Assembly (NCBI GenBank): GCA_964566545.1
Contig: CAZMIX010000018.1
Span: 1-42,244, forward strand
Origin: JAEYFP01 sp964566545
GTDB lineage: Bacteria > Bacillota > Clostridia > Lachnospirales > Lachnospiraceae
Reading direction: 5' to 3'
Length of the DNA: 42,244 nucleotides
A program made the position numbers and the translations under genes. Below, in pieces: positions 34,272-41,062 of this stretch (positions are counted from its first letter, which is position 1; each line of letters opens with the position of its first letter). The notes beneath the pieces are model-generated. The model made no database searches. It had not been told where the DNA came from and worked only from the letters and a program-made list of their open reading frames with translations.

Positions 34272-34985
34272 ATGAAAACAGATTATTTTAAGAACTATAA
34301 GCTTTTTAAGGTCATTCAACTCGCCCTGCTTATTATATTCGGCAGCACATTCTTTTGTTATCTGTATTTTGATCCTTTATTAAAAAATAATGTTTACACG
34401 AATAAAAATCTGCTCACAGTATGCGTTTTTTTATGGGCATTCATGGTTTATTCCCTAATTACGATCATATGGGACTTCAATCAGCTCGAAAAGAACATCA
34501 TCGATAACCATGCTCTGAATCAGGCCGCTTATCTCGATAACCTTACGCGGATCCCAAACCGGTACAGCTGCGATTTGATTTTTGCCAAATATGCGGACAC
34601 CGGAGATATTTCCGGATTGGGGTGCGCGCTTATTTCTATTTCCAATCTGGACGAAATTAACCGGACGCTGGGACGGGCGGCGGGCAATAAATTTTTACAG
34701 GATTTTTCAAATATGCTTGAACAGCTCGGCGATCAATACGGTTTTGTAGGCAGAAACAGCGGAAACGAATTTCTCACAGTGCTCGAAAACTGTTCCCATC
34801 CCCTGATGGAGCAGTTCCTTGACAACTTAAGCGACGCTCTTGACGCCTATAACGCTTCCAGCGGCCAGCTTGCGATCACGCTTTCGTGCCATTACCTGTT
34901 AAACGCCGAAGCTGGTATGACGAAATTTACAGATTTGATCGCGCTTCTATACAAAGTGGCCAAACGGGGGGAAGCAGATGCCTGA
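34272..34985 (+). CDS. Membrane protein with degenerate GGDEF domain
   Basis: A 237-residue protein with two N-terminal transmembrane helices (about 15-33 and 47-66) followed by a GGDEF-type domain (about 85-235): LDNLTRIPNR, the inner helix FLQDFSNMLEQLG and, at the active site, SGNEF (163-167) in place of GGDEF. Loss of the first Gly and of the Asp suggests it makes no cyclic di-GMP; it may instead bind nucleotide or a partner. Start chosen for GGAGG eight bases upstream of 34272; an earlier in-frame ATG lacks one. It is first in a ten-gene operon and overlaps the sigma factor gene by eight bases. Confidence 0.85.
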   Translation: MKTDYFKNYKLFKVIQLALLIIFGSTFFCYLYFDPLLKNNVYTNKNLLTVCVFLWAFMVYSLITIIWDFNQLEKNIIDNHALNQAAYLDNLTRIPNRYSCDLIFAKYADTGDISGLGCALISISNLDEINRTLGRAAGNKFLQDFSNMLEQLGDQYGFVGRNSGNEFLTVLENCSHPLMEQFLDNLSDALDAYNASSGQLAITLSCHYLLNAEAGMTKFTDLIALLYKVAKRGEADA

Positions 34986-35544
34986 TTTCAATCATACTTA
35001 TATCAGCAGCCTTGTTTTACGCTCTCAAGCAAACGACAGCGATGCCTTTGCCGAGCTGTACGCACTAACCTACCGGCATATTTATAATTATGCCGGCCAT
35101 TATCTGCGGGATTCCTATCTTGCCCAGGATGCCGTGCAGGAAACTTATATTTCCGCGTTGAAAAATATTGGAGGCATCAAGGATCCTTCCCTTTTTATTG
35201 CCTGGCTGAACCAGATCTGCTTCCATATATGCTATGATATCTGTAAAAAGAAGGATCGTCATTACGGCGATTTCAGCTCTGAGCTGCTTGAATTCACGAA
35301 AGACGATTATATCGGGCACAATCCGGAAGACAGCTATGAACAAACCGACGAGATTCTCACTCTCCAAAAAGCGATCCGCTCTCTTCCATTTTACGAACAG
35401 CAGCTCATTGTTATGCGCTATTACAATGAAATGAAGCTAGAGGAAATTGCCGGTGCTCTTCAATGCAGCAGAAGCAGCGTAAAGCGGTATCTTGCAAGCG
35501 CCCACGCCAAACTGGAGGTTATACTCAGAAGGGAGGAATCGTAA
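34978..35544 (+). CDS. ECF-like RNA polymerase sigma factor
   Basis: A 188-residue sigma-70 family protein with only regions 2 and 4. Region 2 (about 15-90): DAFAELYALTYRHIYNYAGHYL and AQDAVQETYISAL. Region 4 (about 125-183): LPFYEQQLIVMRYYNEMKLEEIAGAL followed by the recognition helix SRSSVKRYLASAHAKL. No regions 1 or 3. GGGG stands near the start, inside the preceding gene. It is directly followed, with no gap, by a membrane protein gene placed as an anti-sigma factor. It likely controls this operon and perhaps other surface genes. Confidence 0.92.
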   Translation: MPDFNHTYISSLVLRSQANDSDAFAELYALTYRHIYNYAGHYLRDSYLAQDAVQETYISALKNIGGIKDPSLFIAWLNQICFHICYDICKKKDRHYGDFSSELLEFTKDDYIGHNPEDSYEQTDEILTLQKAIRSLPFYEQQLIVMRYYNEMKLEEIAGALQCSRSSVKRYLASAHAKLEVILRREES

Positions 35545-36039
35545 ATGTTCTTTAAAAAGAAATACAGCATGGATATGAACGCGGCCAACCAGACATTGCA
35601 AAACGTCTTTGCCGCATGCAATCAACAGCCGAATACGATTCCCTTCGATAAACTCGTGCTGAAGGGACTTGCACAAACGACGCTCGTCAAGTTCTGCAAA
35701 TGGTCCTCCGCCGTTTTTCTTCTGTTAGTCCTGCTCGCCCCGCTCGCTTTTCGGAATCCGGACTTTATCGTATCCTCCAAAGGCTTCGGACAGCAGATCG
35801 CTATCGAGGACCATCAGCTCTATGAGGATCATTTTATTATGCGGCTGAGCGGCGAAAATGTAGATTATGATAATATTTATGCAAAAAAATTGGATGGTAC
35901 GGTCGTATTTCCTTCGTCCGCCGATCCCTCCGAGCGCTCCGTCGTCATTCCCTATGACGGCAGCAGCCTCAATATTTATATCCCGGACAGCAGCGGCAAC
36001 ATACTGCAGGCTCTTTTGTCCGAACGCACAAACCAGTAG
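35545..36039 (+). CDS. Single-pass membrane protein, candidate anti-sigma factor
   Basis: A 164-residue protein: cytoplasmic N-terminus of about 50 residues, one transmembrane helix (about 52-70) and an external C-terminal domain of about 95 residues. The ATG follows the sigma factor stop codon with no gap and uses GGAGG inside that gene. Gene order and topology match sigma/anti-sigma pairs, but no known anti-sigma motif (such as a zinc HxxxCxxC) is visible, so the assignment rests on context. I do not recognise the external domain. Confidence 0.7.
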   Translation: MFFKKKYSMDMNAANQTLQNVFAACNQQPNTIPFDKLVLKGLAQTTLVKFCKWSSAVFLLLVLLAPLAFRNPDFIVSSKGFGQQIAIEDHQLYEDHFIMRLSGENVDYDNIYAKKLDGTVVFPSSADPSERSVVIPYDGSSLNIYIPDSSGNILQALLSERTNQ

Positions 36040-36054
36040 CTTAAGGAGGATAAG

Positions 36055-37011
36055 ATGTTCTATTTAAAAAGGCATCGTTCCTGTGTTTCTTCTATTATTA
36101 TAGCGACGCTCGCCTGCGCCTTGTACCTTTCCGCATGCGGGCACGATACAAGCGCCTCGGGCGTGACAGTCAAGACTTCCACCTCCGCCACTTCGGGAAT
36201 TCGCTCTAACAAGGCCTCCGTACTCGTACCTGTCACGGGAGATACTGACATCTATGGAAATGAAAGTGTTACAATCGATGCCTCCAACGCACGGGAGGGC
36301 TACCTCATGGTCAATTACAGGGGCAGTAACGAAAAGGTTAAGCTTCAACTCGCCGGCAGCAATCAGGTCACGTATACCTACAATTTGAAGAACGGATATG
36401 TCTGCCTCCCGCTAACAGCCGACAGCGGCAGCTATCGGGTGACCGTATATGAAAATATCAATGGCGACCAATATGCGACTGCCTATTCGGACGTATTTGA
36501 CGTTAACATCAAAAATAAACTTGGGCCTTACCTGTATCCTAACCAATATGTGGATTTCAACAAGGGGTCTAAAACGGTCGCAATGGGAGAACTGCTTGCA
36601 GAAAATGCCACAAATGATTTGGAAGTCATCGGGGCGGTCTACGAGTACGTAATCACGAACATCGCCTACGATTACGATAAGGCAAAAACTGTGGAGAGCG
36701 GCTATTTGCCGAATGTGGATAAAATTCTTGCTCAAAAGCACGGCATCTGCTTTGACTATGCAGCAGTCATGGCGGCGATGCTCAGAAGCCAGCGCATCCC
36801 GACAAGACTGGAAATCGGCTATGCAGGTGATGCTTATCACGCATGGGTCAGTACTTACATCAAAGACACCGGTTGGATCAACGGCATCATTAAATTTGAT
36901 GGTGAAAGCTGGACGCTGATGGATCCCACCTTTGCCGCTAACAGCAGCGCGTCGGATTTGAAGGATTTTATCGGTGACGGCAGTAACTACACCACAAAAT
37001 ATGTTTATTAG
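36055..37011 (+). CDS. Transglutaminase-like lipoprotein
   Basis: A secreted lipoprotein of 318 residues: signal peptide with lipobox LSAC (Cys 28), a Ser/Thr-rich linker, a beta-rich domain (about 55-150) and a transglutaminase-like papain fold (about 175-295). The catalytic triad is intact: Cys 232 in KHGICFDYA, His 262 in YHAWVS and Asp 290 in LMDPTF. Such domains cross-link, cleave or modify proteins. AAGGAGG stands seven bases before the ATG. It lies 15 bases after the candidate anti-sigma gene and 20 bases before the platform protein gene; it may mature or cross-link filament subunits outside the membrane. The substrate is unknown. Confidence 0.9.
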   Translation: MFYLKRHRSCVSSIIIATLACALYLSACGHDTSASGVTVKTSTSATSGIRSNKASVLVPVTGDTDIYGNESVTIDASNAREGYLMVNYRGSNEKVKLQLAGSNQVTYTYNLKNGYVCLPLTADSGSYRVTVYENINGDQYATAYSDVFDVNIKNKLGPYLYPNQYVDFNKGSKTVAMGELLAENATNDLEVIGAVYEYVITNIAYDYDKAKTVESGYLPNVDKILAQKHGICFDYAAVMAAMLRSQRIPTRLEIGYAGDAYHAWVSTYIKDTGWINGIIKFDGESWTLMDPTFAANSSASDLKDFIGDGSNYTTKYVY

Positions 37012-37031
37012 TTTATTCAGGAGGACAAATA

Positions 37032-38087
37032 ATGAAAAGCAGCTCAACCGGAAAAATATTATCAAATAAGGAGCTCTCCTTGTTCTGCGAGCAAATTGCC
37101 ATGATCCTAAATGCCGGCATTTCTGCAATGGAGGGAACTTCTCTCATGCTGGAGGATGAGGTTTCCACAGAAGGAAAAGATATTCTGACTAAAATCTATG
37201 AAAGGTGCTGCGCAGGCGATACGTTTCATCATTCCGTCGAAGCTTCCGGTGTTTTTCCGAAGTATGCGCTTGATATGATCGAGATCGGAGAACAGTCCGG
37301 TAAACTGGAGGAGGTTATGCATTCCCTTGCCTTCCATTATAACCGCGAGGAAAGTATTTCTGAGGGAATTAAAAACGCAGTCACTTACCCGTTCCTCATT
37401 GTCGGCATGATGCTCATCGTGATTCTAGTACTGGTAATCAAAGTGCTCCCGATTTTCAATCAGGTATTTATTCAACTTGGCTCCGAAATGACCGGATTCT
37501 CGAAAGGACTTCTAAACTTTGGCACGACCGTTAGTAATTACTCGCTTTTGTTTATCGGCATCTTTGTGATCCTCATCCTTGTTTATTTTTATTTTTCAAA
37601 AACGACATACGGGAAAAAATCATTTTCCACTTTCTGCGCAAGCTTTTTTGCAACCAAAGCTTTTTATGAGAAAATTGCTTCGGGGCGCTTTGCAAGCGGC
37701 ATGGCACTAACAATGAGCGCCGGGCTCAACACGGATCACGCGCTGGAAATGGTGGAACGCCTTGTGGACAATACAGCAATGGTGCAAAAGGTACAGCAGT
37801 GTCGTTCGCTGATCAGCGTTGGAACATCTTTTTCCGACGCGCTTGTAGAAACAGGCATCTTTACGAGCATGTATTCCCGTATGATTACCATTGGTTACAA
37901 AACCGGCTCGGTAGACAAGGTACTTGAAAAAATTGCACTTGGCTATGAGGAAGAGGTTGACAATCGGATCAATACCCTTATTACGATTTTAGAGCCTACG
38001 CTCGTCATTCTTCTCTCGATCGTCGTATGCATGATCTTGTTATCGGTTATGATGCCTCTCATGGGTATCATGTCCAGTATCGGATAG
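37032..38087 (+). CDS. Type IV filament platform protein (GspF/PilC family)
   Basis: Inner-membrane assembly platform of type IV pilus or type II secretion-like machines, 351 residues, a little shorter than usual (about 400). Two repeated GspF domains: the first (about 10-135) with LSLFCEQIAMILNAGISAMEG and YALDMIEIGEQSGKLEEVM; the second (about 210-340) with FASGMALTMSAGLNTDHALEMV and YSRMITIGYKTGSVDKVLEKIA. Three helices are at about 115-138, 172-192 and 322-346. AGGAGG precedes the ATG by six bases. It should work with the ATPase at the end of the operon. Confidence 0.93.
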   Translation: MKSSSTGKILSNKELSLFCEQIAMILNAGISAMEGTSLMLEDEVSTEGKDILTKIYERCCAGDTFHHSVEASGVFPKYALDMIEIGEQSGKLEEVMHSLAFHYNREESISEGIKNAVTYPFLIVGMMLIVILVLVIKVLPIFNQVFIQLGSEMTGFSKGLLNFGTTVSNYSLLFIGIFVILILVYFYFSKTTYGKKSFSTFCASFFATKAFYEKIASGRFASGMALTMSAGLNTDHALEMVERLVDNTAMVQKVQQCRSLISVGTSFSDALVETGIFTSMYSRMITIGYKTGSVDKVLEKIALGYEEEVDNRINTLITILEPTLVILLSIVVCMILLSVMMPLMGIMSSIG

Positions 38088-38097
38088 GAGCTGCGCT

Positions 38098-38433
38098 ATG
38101 AACCGTTTTCAAAAACCAAACTTAAAAAAGCGAATTCTGCAATCGGTGAATTTCTCAGTCATTTTCTTTTTGGTGATCATCTGCCTGTTTCTCTATGGCA
38201 TCTCCGCCGTTTCAAACAGCCCGGTTAATGACGAAAAAGAAATTTTGACAAACGCGATCAACAAGGATATCGTGCACTGCTATGCAATAGAGGGGATGTA
38301 CCCGCCTTCCCTGTCTTATATTGAGAAAAATTATGGACTGACCTACGACCGGGACAAATATTTGATCGATTATGAGGCGATTGGCTCAAATATTATGCCA
38401 GCTGTCATGATTATAGAAAGGAACCAGAAATGA
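38098..38433 (+). CDS. Small membrane protein, pilin-like (component 1)
   Basis: A 111-residue protein with a short basic N-terminus, one transmembrane helix (about 18-36) and an external domain containing ILTNAINKDIVHCYAIEGMY and YLIDYEAIGSNIMP, which looks like the pattern seen in minor pilin-like proteins (helix, then a compact domain built around a Tyr-Pro-containing helix-turn). No prepilin cleavage site with Glu at +5 is present. It lies 10 bases after the platform gene and overlaps the next gene by four bases (ATGA). Confidence 0.75.
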   Translation: MNRFQKPNLKKRILQSVNFSVIFFLVIICLFLYGISAVSNSPVNDEKEILTNAINKDIVHCYAIEGMYPPSLSYIEKNYGLTYDRDKYLIDYEAIGSNIMPAVMIIERNQK

Positions 38434-38939
38434 ATTTCAGCAAACGGGAAAAATCTATTGTGGATATTTTATTCATCCTGGCTCTCTTCTGCGCCTTTCT
38501 CGTATCGGCGCTATTTATCGTTCTGTTCGGCGCAAAAATCTACCGCTCCACCGTTGCAGATATGGAAACTAATTTCACATCTCGCACCGCATTGTCCTAT
38601 ATTACGGAAAAGATGCGCCAGCATGATACGGTCGGCGCTGCCAGTGTTACGTTCATTGACGAACAGCCTGTTTTGATCCTGAATCAGGAAAATGACGGAG
38701 TGGATTACTGTACCTACCTGTTTTCTTATGACGGCTATTTAAAAGAAATTACTGCAAAGGAAAGTTTTGATTTTGATTTGTCCAGCGGACAGAATATCCT
38801 CGCCCTTTCCGCATTTACCGCCGAGGAAATCAGCGATTCCCTTTATCAATTCAAAATTACGGATATTGATGGCAATGAAATTGAATTTTTTGTTTCGCTA
38901 TACAGTCATACGAATGAAGGGAGGACGACCGATGAATAA
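38430..38939 (+). CDS. Single-pass membrane protein of the filament operon (component 2)
   Basis: A 169-residue protein: basic N-terminus (MNFSKREK), transmembrane helix (about 13-35), a helical stretch with ALSYITEKMRQHD and a beta-rich external domain (YCTYLFSYDGYLKEI, ISDSLYQFKI). Topology is that of a minor pilin, and it may belong to the DUF4860 family, which I recall but cannot confirm. No Gly/Ser plus Glu+5 cleavage motif. It overlaps both neighbours (four bases upstream, eight bases downstream). Confidence 0.75.
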   Translation: MNFSKREKSIVDILFILALFCAFLVSALFIVLFGAKIYRSTVADMETNFTSRTALSYITEKMRQHDTVGAASVTFIDEQPVLILNQENDGVDYCTYLFSYDGYLKEITAKESFDFDLSSGQNILALSAFTAEEISDSLYQFKITDIDGNEIEFFVSLYSHTNEGRTTDE

Positions 38940-39372
38940 ACATCCAAGATCAAAAACCTCTTTATTCTTAATGGAGCTGATTATTACGATTCTTTTCTTT
39001 TCCATCGCAAGTGCGGTTTGTGTACAGTTTTTTGTCAAGGCACATACCATTGGGGAAAAGACGCGGGAATTAAACTACGCGGTCGCTGCCGCACAGGGCT
39101 TTGCGGAGGTCATGCGGGGTACGGATGGTTCTATGTCCAGCATCCTTGCCATTTATCCTGATGCGGTTCAAGGAAATGAAACATTTTTTGAAGTATTTTA
39201 TGATGAGGATTTTCAGCCGTGTGAACCCGAGAAAGCCGTCTATGTCAGCGATGTGACGCTGCTTCCAAATGGGGCGATCCAAAACATGGAGATTTTGGTC
39301 GTAAAGCTGTCCACCTATGAAGAAATTTATTTTCTTACGGCCACAAAATATATGAACACACCGAAGGGGTGA
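38932..39372 (+). CDS. Type IV prepilin-like protein (component 3)
   Basis: A 146-residue protein with the clearest prepilin signature of the operon: a short basic leader (MNKHPRSKTS), then LFLMELIITILFFSIASAV, in which Ser 10 would be the -1 residue and Glu 15 the conserved Glu +5 of the mature protein. Ser at -1 instead of Gly is unusual but accepted by some prepilin peptidases. The external domain is small and beta-rich. GGGAGG stands eight bases before the ATG, within the previous gene. No prepilin peptidase gene is in the window. Confidence 0.85.
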   Translation: MNKHPRSKTSLFLMELIITILFFSIASAVCVQFFVKAHTIGEKTRELNYAVAAAQGFAEVMRGTDGSMSSILAIYPDAVQGNETFFEVFYDEDFQPCEPEKAVYVSDVTLLPNGAIQNMEILVVKLSTYEEIYFLTATKYMNTPKG

Positions 39373-39390
39373 CGTAAAGGAGCTTTTATA

Positions 39391-39897
39391 ATGAAGAAAA
39401 AACTATCCTCCGGATTGAATGTCGGTTCTTCTTCCATTCTAGTCACATTTGTCCTGCTTTGTCTCGTGACCTTTGCAGCACTTTCGTTTTTGAGTGCAGA
39501 TTCCGACTACCGTTTGAGCAGACAGACTGCAGACAGGACGACCGATTTTTATGAAGCAAACCAGATAGCCGAAATCTATATGGCCAACATCGAGGCACTT
39601 TTAGCAAAGCAATACTCCGTTCATGCAGATGAAAGTGCTTATTATCAGGCAATTCCCAGCATTTTTTCTGATAACGACCACATTTTTGTGAATACATCCT
39701 CTTCCCCTGTCACGCTGCATTATTCTATTGCCATAAATAAAACACAGGATTTACAGGTATGTCTATCCGTCCATTATCCTAACGTAGAGGATTCCGCCCT
39801 GTTTCACATTCAGGAATGGAGATCCGCAGTCAATGACACATGGCAGGAGAATACCGCTTTTCCCGAAGAAGAGACCGGTTTGATGATTTTTGAATAG
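39391..39897 (+). CDS. Pilin-like membrane protein, GspK/PilX-like topology (component 4)
   Basis: A 168-residue protein: N-terminus MKKKLSSGLNVGSSS, a hydrophobic helix (ILVTFVLLCLVTFAALSFLS) and then a polar helix (RQTADRTTDFYEANQIAEIY) leading into a compact external domain. The arrangement resembles tip-type minor pilins that lack Glu +5, such as GspK. AAAGGAG stands nine bases before the ATG. Next to last in the operon. Confidence 0.75.
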   Translation: MKKKLSSGLNVGSSSILVTFVLLCLVTFAALSFLSADSDYRLSRQTADRTTDFYEANQIAEIYMANIEALLAKQYSVHADESAYYQAIPSIFSDNDHIFVNTSSSPVTLHYSIAINKTQDLQVCLSVHYPNVEDSALFHIQEWRSAVNDTWQENTAFPEEETGLMIFE

Positions 39898-39944
39898 CAG
39901 GATCATAATAAATAATTTCAATGTACAAAGGAGGATTTGGATTC

Positions 39945-41009
39945 ATGTCGATTGTTGAGACACTCACCAAAATTACACAGGACGGTGCATCTGATGTCTT
40001 TATCGTAGCTGGTCTTCCGCTTACCCATAAAGTGAACGGACAGATGCGTATGAACAGCGAAACAAAACTGATGCCGCAGCAGACCGCCGAAATGATTACC
40101 GCGATATACCAGCTTGCCGAAGACAGAGATATGACAAGACTTCTTGAAACGGGCGATGACGACTTTTCCTTCGCAATTAAGGGTGTGGCACGCTACCGCA
40201 TCAGTGCCTACAAGCAGCGCGGCTCTGTCTCAGCTGTCATTCGCGTCATCAACTTTACGATTCCCAAGCCGGAGGATTTGGAAATTCCGCAAAAGATCAT
40301 CCAATATGCGGATAAAAAGAAAGGACTTGTCCTCATTACCGGACCTGCCGGCAGCGGAAAATCCACAACGCTTGCCTGCATGATCGACCATATTAATTCG
40401 ACACGGCAGTCCCATATTATCACATTGGAGGATCCGCTCGAATATTTGCATATGCATAAAAAAAGCATCGTGAGCCAGCGCGAGGTCATCACCGATACGG
40501 AAAGCTACCTGACCGCACTGCGCGCCTCTTTGCGCCAAAGCCCCGATGTCATCCTACTGGGAGAAATGCGCGATTACGAAACGATGAATGTCGCCATGAC
40601 CGCGGCGGAAACCGGGCATCTGATTTTATCGACGCTGCATACGATAGGCGCTTCCAATACGATCGACCGCATCATCGACGCCTTTCCTCCGAATCAGCAG
40701 CACCAGATCGCTATTCAGCTTTCAATGGTATTGCAGGCTGTTGTTTCCCAGCAGCTGGTTCCTACCGTAGACAGCGGCATCATCCCCGTTTTTGAAATCA
40801 TGACGCTGACGCCGGCCATCCGCAATATGATCCGCGAATCCAAGGTACACCAGATTGACGGCATGATCTATTCCTCTGCCGCCGACGATATGATCGCGAT
40901 GGATACAAGCCTCCTAAACCTGTTCAAAAGCGGCCGCATCAGCGAAAAAACAGCGCTCACCTACGCCACAAACGCAGATCTGCTTGCAAAAAAGATGTCT
41001 CAAGGATAA
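39945..41009 (+). CDS. pilT: PilT-type pilus retraction ATPase
   Basis: A cytoplasmic hexameric ATPase of the secretion ATPase superfamily, 354 residues. Walker A GPAGSGKST (133-141), Walker B region DVILLGEMRD (201-210), the His box HLILSTLHT (225-233) and, most telling, AIRNMIRESK (291-300), the variant of the AIRNLIRE motif found in PilT but not PilB. It also lacks the N-terminal PilB domain. The start at 39945 is taken because GGAGG lies ten bases upstream; an in-frame ATG at 39921 precedes that site. It is the last gene of the operon. It is the only filament ATPase in the window. Confidence 0.93.
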   Translation: MSIVETLTKITQDGASDVFIVAGLPLTHKVNGQMRMNSETKLMPQQTAEMITAIYQLAEDRDMTRLLETGDDDFSFAIKGVARYRISAYKQRGSVSAVIRVINFTIPKPEDLEIPQKIIQYADKKKGLVLITGPAGSGKSTTLACMIDHINSTRQSHIITLEDPLEYLHMHKKSIVSQREVITDTESYLTALRASLRQSPDVILLGEMRDYETMNVAMTAAETGHLILSTLHTIGASNTIDRIIDAFPPNQQHQIAIQLSMVLQAVVSQQLVPTVDSGIIPVFEIMTLTPAIRNMIRESKVHQIDGMIYSSAADDMIAMDTSLLNLFKSGRISEKTALTYATNADLLAKKMSQG

Positions 41010-41026
41010 ACCCTTGGGACATCTTT
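40991..41026. terminator. Two-way terminator between pilT and rpoC
   Basis: AAAGATGTCTCAAGG (40991-41005) pairs with CCTTGGGACATCTTT (41012-41026), a 15-bp stem with one G-T pair, overlapping the pilT stop codon. On the minus strand it is followed by six T, making it a strong rpoC terminator; on the plus strand it is followed by AATTTTAAT. Confidence 0.85.
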
Positions 41027-41062
41027 AATTTTAATGATACAGGATGCATTTTGCAGCATTGT

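Noticed and set aside
39945..41009. Identification of the ATPase as PilB (extension motor)
   Set aside because: It lacks the N-terminal PilB domain and carries the AIRN-type PilT motif.
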